Part shown: piece by piece, positions 9,006 through 17,734 of the stretch
Layout: each line of letters opens with the position of its first letter
How positions within the stretch are numbered: the first letter of the stretch is position 1
Assembly (NCBI RefSeq): GCF_029689925.1
Contig: NZ_CP121445.1
Span: 5,688,501-5,752,500, forward strand
Length of the DNA: 64,000 nucleotides
Direction: 5' to 3'
From: Anaerocolumna sp. AGMB13025
GTDB taxonomy: Bacteria; Bacillota; Clostridia; Lachnospirales; Lachnospiraceae
Program-made: the position numbers and the translations under genes
Notes under the pieces: generated by a model
Told to the model about the DNA's origin: nothing
The model's input: only the letters and a program-made list of their open reading frames with translations
Databases searched by the model: none

Positions 9006-9335
9006 TTACTCTATAACAGCAGATTCCAATATAGTAAATTTTGCGTTATCACAATCTAATTCAGCAAGTGCCCCCATGGGAATCACCATCATAGGTGTTC
9101 TATGACCAAAATCTATATTTGCCAAAATCGGAAAATCTACTAATCCCTCTTCTTCACATATCACTTTCATTAATTGAGCTTCTTCCTCTTTCCGTATATT
9201 TGTGCAAATTAATCCTTTTGCTTGCCGAAACATACCTGTATCTGCAAAGGCTCTCACTTGATGCAAACCCGAAATCTCGTCACTGTACGGTATTCCGATT
9301 GACGTAACTTGTTCTAGGAAATTATCATTTGGAGC
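9006..9335 (-). pseudogene. remnant of LD-carboxypeptidase / MccF-like (peptidase S66) gene
   Basis: The frame encodes only about the last 110 residues of the S66 family. The C-terminal hallmark is clear: NIDFGHRTPMMVIPMGALAE, where the His belongs to the catalytic triad, then LDCDNAKFTILES. Upstream the frame reads APNDNFLEQVTSIG and stops at a TAA at 9336-9338. The N-terminal domain with the nucleophilic Ser is absent. The family removes terminal D-amino acids from peptidoglycan peptides or inactivates microcin C-like compounds; this copy cannot. Confidence 0.75.
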
Positions 9336-9549
9336 TTATCCTAATACATACTACAAATATTATATTGCCACATTTATCCATTATTGTAAATTACTTTAGC
9401 AAACTTTCATTAGATGTTGAACCGTATCATTTGATTCATTCTTCTCTGACCGAAATGGTTCGCATCAAAAATTGAAATACTACAGGGCAAAAGAACAAAG
9501 GTCGTGTCTGATATTTTCTGATAAGAATGGTTCAACCACCAGTGAACCC

Positions 9550-10179
9550 TTACTCCTTCCTGCCGATATAAAAAAAGCCATTCGATTGATTTCCATTCAT
9601 CGTCTTAAACGTAACCTCTTCCATTTTACATTTTGTAAATGAAATTAATAGTGATTCAATATAATCAATATGGTGATGTCGTAAAACTGCCCCCTCAGTT
9701 AATTCAAACGTTCCGTACCCATATTTTTTTTCATAGGCGGCATACCTCATCAAATTACGCTCATCATTATTTAAAAGAAAATCATTAATAAAAAGGTATC
9801 CGCCAGGTTTTAGTACTCGTTTGATTTCTTTCACTAAATCTAGTTGTTCCAGATCAGACGAAATGCATGTCAGAACGGCAAATAAAATGACTGCGTCAAA
9901 AGAATTATCATCAAAATCTATATCTTTATTACATTTGACTCTTAAATCCAGGAAAGGAAATTGCTTTTTCCCTCTATTAATCATTCCCTCTGAAAAATCA
10001 ATACCAACAAGGTTTCGAAATCCATGCTGATATATATCATTCAACGTTCTTCCGTACCCACAGCCAAGATCTAAAATGGCTGCATCTTCACTCACATACT
10101 GAACAAATTCATCTAAATTAAAAGGGGTAGTAAATTCCTTTTTCTCTGCTACACTATTCCAATACTCTTTATGACTCAT
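9550..10179 (-). CDS. class I SAM-dependent methyltransferase
   Basis: 209 residues. Motif I is AILDLGCGYGRTL at about 35-47, the acidic residue binding the ribose is in LVGIDFSEGM, and motif III is VLKPGGYLFINDF. This is a Methyltransf_11/25-type fold; the acceptor cannot be read from sequence. The gene is divergent from a Crp/Fnr-family regulator, with about 170 bases between their starts. The C-terminal HHHIDYIESLL segment may shape the active site. Confidence 0.85.
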   Translation of the reverse strand: MSHKEYWNSVAEKKEFTTPFNLDEFVQYVSEDAAILDLGCGYGRTLNDIYQHGFRNLVGIDFSEGMINRGKKQFPFLDLRVKCNKDIDFDDNSFDAVILFAVLTCISSDLEQLDLVKEIKRVLKPGGYLFINDFLLNNDERNLMRYAAYEKKYGYGTFELTEGAVLRHHHIDYIESLLISFTKCKMEEVTFKTMNGNQSNGFFYIGRKE

Positions 10180-10346
10180 AACTTAACCTCCACGAATTTT
10201 TATTGTATTATATTCTATTTTTATATATAATAGGTATGAGATTTCTCACATTAAATCAGTTTTCGAATAAGCAGAATAATTCTTCACTACCATTTTCTTT
10301 CCAATACGATAGAAGAAGTCTTAAATTATTCAGAGAGGAATTTAAT

Positions 10347-11036
10347 ATGCATTACATCACTGACCCTGAGTGTATCGCTAACTATAATAGACTTTATCAG
10401 CCATGGATTATGTTTTCCTTTGATATCCTTCCCTATATAAAAATAGCTGAATTTGATATAAATGAATTAATACTACCTGATAACCAAACGCCCAATTATT
10501 TCTATTATCTTCTCGAAGGTTCGGCAAAATTATATCTAACCCATCCAAATGGCAGAGTATCCTTGATTAATTTTATGAATGCACCATGCTTTATAGGCGA
10601 AATGGAACTTATAGGTGCCCAAAGTACATCAAATAGCGTAAAAGCCATTTCTCGATGTTTATGCTATGAAATTGATATTAAACCTATCAAGCATCAATTG
10701 TTGCAGGATTCTGTATTTCTGTTAAACCTTAGCCTCTTTTTAGCTACCAAAGCAATTGAAAATACTTCCAATTATTCCAGAAATCAAATCTATCCGTTGG
10801 AAAATCGACTTGCACTGTATATTATACAAACCTCACATAATGGAGTTTATAGAGAAAAGCATACGGAAGCTTCTGAATTTCTTGGTGTTACCTACCGTCA
10901 TTTCCTATTTGTACTCGCTGATTTAGTAAAACAGGGTCTTCTGCAGAAATCACCTACTGGTTATAAGATAATTTCAGAAGAAAAATTAATGGCGATTGCC
11001 CATAGATCACTTGATCTAAATCAAGATCGACTCTAG
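10347..11036 (+). CDS. Crp/Fnr family transcriptional regulator, YeiL-like
   Basis: 229 residues. A cupin-like cyclic-nucleotide-binding fold spans about 25-140 (YYLLEGSAKLYLTHPNGRVS, FIGEMELIGAQ). The winged helix is C-terminal (TEASEFLGVTYRHFLFVLAD, then LVKQGLLQKSPTGYKI). The recognition region resembles E. coli YeiL rather than CRP. The start at 10347 follows an AGAGGAA site; an earlier in-frame ATG at 10203 lacks one. It is divergent from the methyltransferase and may regulate it. Confidence 0.8.
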   Translation: MHYITDPECIANYNRLYQPWIMFSFDILPYIKIAEFDINELILPDNQTPNYFYYLLEGSAKLYLTHPNGRVSLINFMNAPCFIGEMELIGAQSTSNSVKAISRCLCYEIDIKPIKHQLLQDSVFLLNLSLFLATKAIENTSNYSRNQIYPLENRLALYIIQTSHNGVYREKHTEASEFLGVTYRHFLFVLADLVKQGLLQKSPTGYKIISEEKLMAIAHRSLDLNQDRL

Positions 11037-11155
11037 TGTAATTTATAAGTAACGGTAAGATCGACCTTACTGTGATTCATAAGTAACGGTAAGATTGACC
11101 TTACTGTGATTCATAAGTAACGGTAAGATTGACCTTACTGTGATTTATAAGTAAC
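11036..11155. repeat. 34-bp tandem repeats after the regulator gene
   Basis: Units starting near 11036, 11070, 11104 and 11138 repeat with a strict 34-bp period (core TAAGTAACGGTAAGATTGAC). The last unit is partial and the two middle ones are almost identical. Each contains the imperfect dyad GTAAG...CTTAC. The array begins in the stop codon of the regulator. It could be a cluster of protein-binding sites or a simple slippage array. Confidence 0.9.
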
Positions 11156-11199
11156 GCTCTCTGTTATCTTACAGGAAAGTTTTTCAAACATATCATAAA

Positions 11200-11325
11200 A
11201 GACCCTTATATCAACTTTACCAGTTAATATAGGGTCTCTAACTTATTGCTAACAAGACTATGTTCTTCTCTCAGGGAAGTATCATCTTTATTATTTTAAA
11301 GCAGCTTGCACTGCTGTCGTTCAGT
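11200..11325 (-). repeat. ppdK-3'-end-like intergenic repeat, copy 1 (R1)
   Basis: Read on the minus strand, 11320-11291 encodes T-T-A-V-Q-A-A-L-K-stop, a degenerate form of the ppdK C-terminus (A-Q-A-V-L-N-Q-K-stop). It is followed by a small stem (TTCTCTCAGGGAA, 11266-11278) and a larger hairpin at 11200-11237 (AGACCC...GGGTCT). The hairpin probably terminates the epimerase transcript. Similarity to copy 2 extends about 35 bases beyond the hairpin. Confidence 0.8.
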
Positions 11326-11344
11326 GGTACACAATGAATAGATG

Positions 11345-12391
11345 TTAGCTTCTTTGGCTCTGGGTTAAAATACCGTATTTAACCATACTGTTAATTGAAG
11401 CAAGAATTATTTCTTCATTATTTGCGATGGGCTTCCAGCCAAACATTTCCTTTGCCTTATTGTTACTCACATTACGGCTTATCTTTAATAGCAGGGCTCC
11501 CTCTTTGGCTTGCTTGCTAAATAGTGCGCTAAATTCAAGTACCCAATTGGGTATTGTTTTTAAAGAAATGTTTTTAGCTATGTCGGGTTTTTTATTTTTT
11601 AACAACGCTGCAATTTCAGGTAGGGAGATCTGACCATCTGCAGAAGCTATAAAACGTTGTCCATTTGCATCCGGATTTGTCATAGCACATATATGCAGCT
11701 GGGCTACATCTCGAACATCCACAATATTTAAAGGAATTTTTGGAATCACTTTCATTGGTCCGTCCAATAAATGTTGCAGAAGTCCAAAACTCCCTGATAT
11801 GTGAGCACTTAAAGAAGGTCCTAATATAGCTACCGGATTGATGGTAGCAAATTCCATACTACCACCTTCTTTTTTCATAAAATCCCAAGCGGCACGTTCT
11901 GCTAATAATTTTGATTTTTCATAAGCTGATAAGCCTTTTTCATCAGGGTCTGTCCAATCTGCCTCTGTTGTTGCTTTATTCGAATTTTTATTGCTGAATC
12001 CAACTGCCCCAAAATTAGAAGTCATTACAACACGTTTTACTCCTGCATTACGAGCCGCTTTAAGTATACGGGTAATACCCTCCACTGCGGGTCGTATTGC
12101 TTCATTTTCATCTTTCGGTATCGTCATAAAGACAGGTGATGCCACACTTAATACATAATCACAGCCATTCATTGCTTCATCCCAATTATCATCCTTTGAT
12201 AAATCTGCTTCAACAAAGGAAAGATTCTCAATATTAGTGATACCATTCGATTTTAATGTATCAATTACTTTATTACTGCTGCTTATTGAGCGAAGTGTAG
12301 TTTTTACTTTATAATCTTTCTGTAATAATTGAAGAATAATATGTGCACCAACAAAACCTGTGCCGCCTGTTACTAAAACTGTTTTTTGCAT
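11345..12391 (-). CDS. NAD(P)-dependent epimerase/dehydratase, dihydroflavonol reductase-like
   Basis: 348 residues of extended SDR type. The Rossmann glycine motif is at the very N-terminus (VTGGTGFVGAHI), the catalytic YxxxK appears as YEKSK, and the middle carries VKRVVMTSNFGAVG. Closest in look are bacterial aldehyde/ketone reductases of the dihydroflavonol-4-reductase group. A GGAGGTAG site precedes the ATG. The gene has a MerR-type promoter and is divergent from a MerR gene, a common arrangement for reductases induced by reactive aldehydes. Substrate unknown. Confidence 0.85.
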   Translation of the reverse strand: MQKTVLVTGGTGFVGAHIILQLLQKDYKVKTTLRSISSSNKVIDTLKSNGITNIENLSFVEADLSKDDNWDEAMNGCDYVLSVASPVFMTIPKDENEAIRPAVEGITRILKAARNAGVKRVVMTSNFGAVGFSNKNSNKATTEADWTDPDEKGLSAYEKSKLLAERAAWDFMKKEGGSMEFATINPVAILGPSLSAHISGSFGLLQHLLDGPMKVIPKIPLNIVDVRDVAQLHICAMTNPDANGQRFIASADGQISLPEIAALLKNKKPDIAKNISLKTIPNWVLEFSALFSKQAKEGALLLKISRNVSNNKAKEMFGWKPIANNEEIILASINSMVKYGILTQSQRS

Positions 12392-12450
12392 AACTTCTAC
12401 CTCCAGTTAATATAAGTCACTTGAAAAATAATCACTTATTGTTTATAATC

Positions 12451-12481
12451 ATCCTAAACCCTAGACTTGTGTCTAGGTCAA
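12451..12481 (-). promoter_or_regulatory. MerR-type promoter and operator of the epimerase gene
   Basis: On the minus strand a TTGACC -35 box (12476-12481) and a TAGGAT -10 box (12451-12456) are separated by 19 bp, the long spacer typical of MerR-activated promoters. A dyad CCTAGAC-N4-GTCTAGG (12460-12477) fills the spacer. The divergent MerR protein is the likely binder. Confidence 0.75.
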
Positions 12482-12681
12482 GCTTTTTAAAAAAATAAAA
12501 TGTAAAATGAATAGTTAAATTCTTGATTGCAAATTCATTTTGAAATAGTAAATTCTTCTTACATGAATTTATTTCTGCACGACTTTCTGTTATACTAATT
12601 CTTTTTCATTGAATGAATGTTAAAATTATTGTAAAAATAAAAATTAAAATGTTTATACTAATTTAGGAGGCGATTATAAAA

Positions 12682-13143
12682 ATGACTTATACGATAAAGG
12701 ATGTCTCAATAATTACAGGATTATCCATATTTACGATTCGTTTCTATGACAAAAAAGGTCTGCTCCCTTTTGTCTCGAGAAACAAGTCGGGAATCCGAAC
12801 ATTTACCGAATCAGATATTAGTCAGATTAAGACTATATGTTGTCTAAAGAATACCGGAATGCAAATCAAAGATATAAAGAAATATATTGATTTTTGTATG
12901 GCAGGTGCTGCTACAATAGATTTAAGAAAAGAACTTCTTATTGATCACCGAAGCGAAATTGTAAACCAGATAAATGCCCTTACTGAGAATCTTAAGCTTG
13001 TAGATGCAAAGCTTAAAATCTATACTTCACCTAACGCTGCTGAAATCATTAAGGAACAAATAAGAAAAGTGAATGACGAAAAACGAGAGAATTGCTTGCT
13101 AAGCCGTTATACTCAAATTAATCAATCAAGAGCCTCAGATTGA
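12682..13143 (+). CDS. MerR family transcriptional regulator
   Basis: 153 residues. The MerR helix-turn-helix and wing are N-terminal (YTIKDVSIITGLSIFTIRFY, then GIRTFTESDI at about 40-50). A coiled-coil dimerization helix follows (about 75-125). There are no Cys pairs of the metal-sensing type. An AGGAGG site precedes the ATG. It is divergent from the epimerase gene, whose promoter has the 19-bp spacer that MerR proteins untwist. Confidence 0.85.
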   Translation: MTYTIKDVSIITGLSIFTIRFYDKKGLLPFVSRNKSGIRTFTESDISQIKTICCLKNTGMQIKDIKKYIDFCMAGAATIDLRKELLIDHRSEIVNQINALTENLKLVDAKLKIYTSPNAAEIIKEQIRKVNDEKRENCLLSRYTQINQSRASD

Positions 13144-13216
13144 TGACAAACTCAGTTATACTGGGTTAAGACATTATCAACAATTAAGATGAGATGATGC
13201 GCAGAAAATGTTATTG

Positions 13217-13245
13217 TTGACAATTTCACCTAACTTTCATATAAT
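13217..13245 (+). promoter_or_regulatory. consensus sigma-A promoter of the CPBP-TetR operon
   Basis: TTGACA (13217-13222) and TATAAT (13240-13245) match the consensus exactly with a 17-bp spacer. Transcription should start near 13252, inside the palindrome that follows. A promoter this strong is expected to be kept off by a repressor; the TetR protein encoded in the same operon is the obvious candidate. Confidence 0.85.
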
Positions 13246-13297
13246 TTAACTACCGACTAAACAGTCGGTAGTTAAATTATATGAAAGTTAGGTGAAA
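13224..13297. repeat. 74-nt palindrome with embedded TetR-like operator
   Basis: Two 35-bp arms (13224-13258 and 13263-13297) are perfectly complementary around a 4-nt loop. The centre, CTACCGACT-AAAC-AGTCGGTAG, looks like a TetR-family operator. The left arm contains the -10 box of the promoter, and the right arm contains the ribosome binding site of the CPBP gene. Confidence 0.9.
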
Positions 13298-13300
13298 GCA

Positions 13301-14152
13301 ATGGAAAAATTCTATGGAATGGAACCACGAATTTCATTCAGTCTTAAATCTATAGTAGGATTGGTTGTTATTTTTCTTATATGGCAAGGTGGCAGTTTGT
13401 TGTCCATTACGATGCTCAACGCTTTGATTCCAGCAACCCGCAGCGGGCTGCCGGGCTTGATAAGCATTTATTTAACGTTTTTATTTCTTTGGCTTGCTAT
13501 CTTTGTTGTCACTAAGTATTTTTACAATATTTCTTTCAAAGCATTTTTATTAGAAGGAAAGAAACCAAATTTACGTATATTCCTGGTCTATTTTTCACTT
13601 TATCTTTTGGCGCTTATATTATATTTGCTAGTAGATTTATTAGTCCATCCTCAGTTATTTAAACTTAGTTTTGATCCACTGCCTTGGTTTGGCACCTTGA
13701 TTGTAACAGCGCCTTTGATTTTGTTGCAAAGTTGTGCTGAAGAAATTTTGTTCAGAGGATATCTATACCGTATGTTCAGACCATTAAAAGGGGGTGTATT
13801 TTGGGCTATTTTCAGTACATCCATTTTGTTCACACTGATTCATGGGTTTAACCCTGAAATCCACGGCAATGGCATTTGGGGACCTTTTTATTACTTAATA
13901 ATGGCATTATTTCTAGGATTTGTAGCATATCAAACCAACGGGCTTGTTGCACCAATTGCTATTCATTTTGCTGTTAACATTTTTAATACAGCTATTTGGT
14001 CTTACAATTCTTCAACCTTAGCTGGTATGGGATTGCAAAGTATTCTTTACAGAAATAATCTCGATATGAGGTTTGCATCCATTGGAATTTTTGTTATAAT
14101 TGCATTATATCTTATTTACAAAATTTTTGTGAGAAAAAGGGACCTTTCATAG
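13301..14152 (+). CDS. CPBP family intramembrane metalloprotease
   Basis: 283 residues with about seven or eight membrane helices. The CPBP (CAAX protease and bacteriocin-processing) motifs are present: EEILFRGYLYR at about 148-158, FTLIHG at about 175-180 and HFAVNIFN at about 225-232. These provide the Glu and His residues of the active site. Family members cleave prenylated or small peptides in the membrane or give bacteriocin self-immunity; the target here is unknown. The ATG at 13301 is chosen for its AGGTG site. It is cotranscribed with a TetR gene 18 nt downstream. Confidence 0.85.
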   Translation: MEKFYGMEPRISFSLKSIVGLVVIFLIWQGGSLLSITMLNALIPATRSGLPGLISIYLTFLFLWLAIFVVTKYFYNISFKAFLLEGKKPNLRIFLVYFSLYLLALILYLLVDLLVHPQLFKLSFDPLPWFGTLIVTAPLILLQSCAEEILFRGYLYRMFRPLKGGVFWAIFSTSILFTLIHGFNPEIHGNGIWGPFYYLIMALFLGFVAYQTNGLVAPIAIHFAVNIFNTAIWSYNSSTLAGMGLQSILYRNNLDMRFASIGIFVIIALYLIYKIFVRKRDLS

Positions 14153-14170
14153 GTCCTTTGGGAGAGGTCT

Positions 14171-14767
14171 ATGGCAAGACGAAGATTGCTGGCAGATGAA
14201 GCTAAAATTATAATTTTAGCTCATGCACGAACGTTATTTATTGAAAAAGGATATAATCAAGCAACAATGGACGAATTATGTGAATTGACCCAAATGAGTA
14301 AGGGCAATCTCTATCATCATTTTAAGAATAAAGAAGAGCTTTTTCTCCAAGTACTAACTCAGCATATAGAACAAGTAAATGATAAGTGGCTTGCTATAGT
14401 AAATCATGACATGTCTTCAACTAATCAGTTACTTGCATTAGCCGATCTATATGGAAGAGATTGTGAAAATCCGCTTATCAAGGCAGTGGAAGAATATGTG
14501 AAAACTCCGTCTAGCGATACGGATGCACTAGAAACAATACAAAAAATGATGAATTTAACATTTAATACGATCAAACAAGTAATAGAAAATGGAATTGTCA
14601 AAAAAGAATTCAAAGGTTCGGATGCCGAAGCTCTAAGTTTTGCTGTATGGTCCATGTTGGCTGGCTCAGCTCAGTTCTGTATGTCTATGCCAAACTTAAC
14701 CGGCGATGATTACGCAGCCTTTCATGTCAAAACAATCAAACTGCTTTTAGAAGGTATTTCTCTTTAA
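14171..14767 (+). CDS. TetR/AcrR family transcriptional regulator
   Basis: 198 residues. The helix-turn-helix is at about 10-55 (ARTLFIEKGYNQATMDELCE, then MSKGNLYHHFKNKEELF). The C-terminal ligand/dimer domain is of variable type. The gene follows the CPBP protease by 18 nt with a GGAGAGG site, so the two form an operon. It probably represses its own operon at the palindrome upstream of the protease gene. Confidence 0.88.
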   Translation: MARRRLLADEAKIIILAHARTLFIEKGYNQATMDELCELTQMSKGNLYHHFKNKEELFLQVLTQHIEQVNDKWLAIVNHDMSSTNQLLALADLYGRDCENPLIKAVEEYVKTPSSDTDALETIQKMMNLTFNTIKQVIENGIVKKEFKGSDAEALSFAVWSMLAGSAQFCMSMPNLTGDDYAAFHVKTIKLLLEGISL

Positions 14768-15023
14768 TATGATCTATCACTTTTTCTCAATAACTACTTT
14801 TATATTCTTATCATCATTGTATATAACCTTCATATTTTCACCGCAAATAATTATCCTTTTGTAGTTTTCAATTTATTATATCAAATAGGAGAATTTATCT
14901 CAAAACAGGTTTATCTGATTAGTCCATAAATTCCAATACAAGAAGTGAATCGTTTTTTGACTCAGTGGTGAGCAATGAATAAAGTATATCACTCTAACAC
15001 GCCTTTTAAAAGTTGCATTACTC
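14768..15023. other. intergenic region with a short shared repeat end
   Basis: No gene is evident. CTCAGTGGTGAGCAATGAAT at 14961-14980 closely matches the outer flank of intergenic repeats R1 (TTCAGTGGTACACAATGAAT) and R2 (TTCAGTGGTTAGCAATGTAA), without the ppdK-like codons. It may be a truncated copy of the same repeat family. No clear terminator for the TetR gene was seen. Confidence 0.5.
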
Positions 15024-15668
15024 TTAATTATATTTAAGAACAACAATCCCAGAATAATTCTTAATATTCTCTTGGTTTAGTTCCAGGACCTCAAGTTCCT
15101 TTACTTTCAGCCCTGAAGCTTCTATAAACTTATCAACCTTCGCAAACAAGAAACCAAATATCCCAAATGCTTTCGTTCTATAGTGCATAGGTATAACCAC
15201 TGTAGGCTTTAACTGCTTCATTACATGAACTGCATCAATGGCATCTATTGTAGCTCTCCCGCCAACAGGAAGCATCAGTATATCTACGTTGCCTATTTCT
15301 TTCAAGGGATTAGCGTCCAGAGTATGTCCAAGATCCCCACAATGACAAACATTTAGTCCATCAATTTTAAAATTATATATGGTATTTTTACCTCTCTTAG
15401 CTCCTGAAGCTTTATCATGAAATGTCTGTACGCCCTTTATCTCGATCCCATCTTTTGAAAAGACACCAGATTCATTTATATGCATGAATTTTCCTTTTAC
15501 TGCCTCCATATTATTATGATCACCGTGATCATGACTTGTAGATACTATATTTGCTTCAATTTCAGGTAATTTATACCCCAACATATTATGAAACGGATCT
15601 GTTAGTACTTTAGTTCCATTTTGAGAAGTTATCATAAAGCATGATTGCCCAAACCATTTTATCTTCAT
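15024..15668 (-). CDS. metallo-beta-lactamase fold hydrolase, UPF0173/YtkL-like
   Basis: 214 residues, the usual length for the family. The metal-binding motif is HDHGDHNN at about 46-53, with further ligands in CHCGDLGHT and in IPMHYRT. The N-terminus (MKIKWFGQSCFMIT) is typical of UPF0173. Family members are predicted metal-dependent hydrolases of unknown substrate. The start at 15668 follows a GGAGGA site. It lies downstream of a broken AraC regulator gene on the same strand that may once have controlled it. Confidence 0.85.
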   Translation of the reverse strand: MKIKWFGQSCFMITSQNGTKVLTDPFHNMLGYKLPEIEANIVSTSHDHGDHNNMEAVKGKFMHINESGVFSKDGIEIKGVQTFHDKASGAKRGKNTIYNFKIDGLNVCHCGDLGHTLDANPLKEIGNVDILMLPVGGRATIDAIDAVHVMKQLKPTVVIPMHYRTKAFGIFGFLFAKVDKFIEASGLKVKELEVLELNQENIKNYSGIVVLKYN

Positions 15669-15798
15669 AAAATTTTCCTCCATTAATCTTTTTTATGTTC
15701 TTCCTATTGGAAAGATTCCTTCTAATATATTCGCCTTCCTTGATATATAAGTATGTGCTAATTATAATCATGAAATTGGCTTTATTCCATGCAAAATT

Positions 15799-16629
15799 TT
15801 AATATCCATGGACATTTTTATGATAAAACTCTAAAGGACTTATACCTTCAATTTTTTTAAATATCCTGCTAAAGTAAAATTCATCAGTAAAGCCAAGTAC
15901 TTGAGCCACTTCTTTTATTTTTTTATCCCCATCGATAATTAGTTCTTTGGCTTTATCAATTTTTATTCTATTAAAATACTCTATCACTGAATAACCTGTG
16001 ATTTCTTTAAACACCTTAGATAGATATGCAGGGGACAAACGTACCAGTTCAGATAATTCCGTCAAGGTAATTTTATTTTTTATATTTAGCCGCATATATT
16101 CAATTACTTTATCAACCTTTAAAGAAGACGAATAGTTTTCGTTATTATTTTTTATATTTTGAAAAATCTCATATAATAATTTCTGAAATAAAGCTTTCGC
16201 TATGAACTCATAATTTGGAAGTTTTTCCATCCAGTTTTCTATTAACTCTTTAAATACATTATTAACCAGATAATAGTCCTTTAAATTTTGAACAAATTCT
16301 AATGACAAAGTTTCATTCTCCTCTGTAATATCCCATTTATCATTATCGAATCCTACTGTTGCATAACTAAAATGTACTGAAAAAAAGCTAATAGGTTCTA
16401 CAGAGTCTACATTTATAGATTATTGAACATTTGGACAAAGATAGATCAAAGTACCTTCCTTAAGCTGATAGCTTTTATGTGGAACTCTAATGTATCCTTT
16501 TCCTCCAGTAACTAATAATAGTTCATGATGCTGTAATGTTCTATTAATTCTACTTGAATATTTCACAACTCCGTCTGGCTGCCTGCAATTGCAGTAGTAA
16601 AGATGAAAAAATAGATTGTTTATATTCAT
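15799..16629 (-). pseudogene. AraC family regulator interrupted by one in-frame stop
   Basis: The full frame would encode about 276 residues: an N-terminal cupin-like sensing domain (HHELLLVTGGKGYIRVPHKS) and a C-terminal AraC HTH (LSPAYLSKVFKEITGYSV, then FTDEFYFSRIFKKIEGISP). A single TAA at 16420-16422 interrupts it at codon 70, between CPNVQ and SINVDSVEP. The frame is otherwise continuous, so one base change separates it from an intact gene. Re-initiation at an internal TTG near 16308 could give a DNA-binding fragment. It precedes the metallo-hydrolase gene. Confidence 0.8.
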
Positions 16630-16697
16630 ATTTTCCTCCTAGTTCTTCAACTAACGAAAACTACATGTTTTATGAATGTTTCTCAAGTATATCAAAA

Positions 16698-16845
16698 AGA
16701 GACCCTCATATCAACTTTTCCTGTTAATATAAGGATCTCTAACCTATTTTCAAGAAAAACTGCATTCTTCTCTTAGAGAAATTTCTCATCTTATTTATTC
16801 TTTAATACAGCCTGTGCTGTAGTGGTTCAGTGGTTAGCAATGTAA
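16698..16845 (-). repeat. ppdK-3'-end-like intergenic repeat, copy 2 (R2)
   Basis: On the minus strand 16826-16791 encodes T-T-T-A-Q-A-V-L-K-N-K-stop, a clear relative of the ppdK C-terminus. It is followed by a small perfect stem (TTCTCTTAGAGAA, 16768-16780) and a large hairpin at 16698-16740 (AGAGACCC..., ...GGATCTCT). The outer flank TTCAGTGGTTAGCAATG matches R1. The hairpin can serve as terminator for the creatininase-like gene. Confidence 0.85.
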
Positions 16846-16869
16846 TATTTATACATTATATAATTTCCA

Positions 16870-17694
16870 TTATTTATCTTTTCTAATAATATCTATAATT
16901 GATTTTGAATATTTAGCTATTAAAGCATCTATAATTATGTCAATTTTCTCTGTATCAATATTAGCCGGATTTCCAAAATAACCCATTGGGGTTATACTTT
17001 TTGCAGCATTTCCTCCTTGACTCCAATTTCTCAATTCATTAAAACTTAAATTTGTTGGAGTTAATTTCTTAGCAATATCAGTATAAACTAAATCCTTATA
17101 TGAATGTTCCATCCAACTCGTTTCAAAAGCTCCTGCATGAATATCTAAATACTCTTTTTCTAATGAAACATCATCTTGGTCTAAATTAACCTTAATCAGA
17201 TATTCTTCCTGTTGCAAATACCCTAACTGTGAAAATACATTTTCAGAATTTATAAAATATGCTTTTACTGTTTCTTTATTTGCTTTCTCAACGACTTCAA
17301 TAATTGTTTTAATATGAACAAAATCGCCATGGAAATTCAACAAAATGATTTTATCAAATCCCCATTTTGCTAAGTTTTTTATAACTTCTAAAAGCACAAT
17401 GCTCATTGTATCTGTTTTAATTTCAAAGGAGCCTGTAAAACCATTTGTAATGCTGTTCACTCCCCAATAAAACGGAGGGGCAATTAATACTTCACAATTT
17501 TTATTTTGTAAGTATCTCTTTATTTTTTCAGATACTGTCTGTGTTAAATAAATATCCGTTCCAAGACATAAATGTGGTCCATGCTCCTCAACTACAGAAA
17601 CAGGTAACAATACACTGGATCCTCTTTTTATTGCCTCTTCAATTTGAGGGTATGTCATGTCTACCATAGTATTTTTAAAAATAGAATATTCCAT
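16870..17694 (-). CDS. creatininase family amidohydrolase
   Basis: 274 residues. Family signatures are present: VVEEHGPHLCLGTD at about 34-47 (metal-binding Glu, His and Asp), FTGSFEIKTDT, LLNFHGD (usually NxHGGN) and HAGAFETSWM. Creatininase-fold enzymes are zinc or manganese amidohydrolases acting on cyclic or linear amides, for example creatinine, formamides and mycofactocin precursors. The GN to DF change in the NHGGN motif suggests a distinct substrate. Expression is probably driven from a MerR-type promoter just upstream, with the MerR gene next in line. Confidence 0.85.
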   Translation of the reverse strand: MEYSIFKNTMVDMTYPQIEEAIKRGSSVLLPVSVVEEHGPHLCLGTDIYLTQTVSEKIKRYLQNKNCEVLIAPPFYWGVNSITNGFTGSFEIKTDTMSIVLLEVIKNLAKWGFDKIILLNFHGDFVHIKTIIEVVEKANKETVKAYFINSENVFSQLGYLQQEEYLIKVNLDQDDVSLEKEYLDIHAGAFETSWMEHSYKDLVYTDIAKKLTPTNLSFNELRNWSQGGNAAKSITPMGYFGNPANIDTEKIDIIIDALIAKYSKSIIDIIRKDK

Positions 17695-17734
17695 AATTCA
17701 TTTCTCCTTAGGTTCTTTATTATTTATTATATTT

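Noticed and set aside
8652..9016. Small open frames on both strands around the long hairpin
   Set aside because: They mirror each other because of the inverted repeat and have no ribosome binding sites.
9340..9549. Possible insertion-sequence remnant with GGTTCGCATC-like words
   Set aside because: No inverted ends, no transposase-like frame and no repeat elsewhere in the window.
11040..11155. 34-bp repeats considered as a CRISPR array
   Set aside because: The units are contiguous with no unique spacers, and there are no cas genes.
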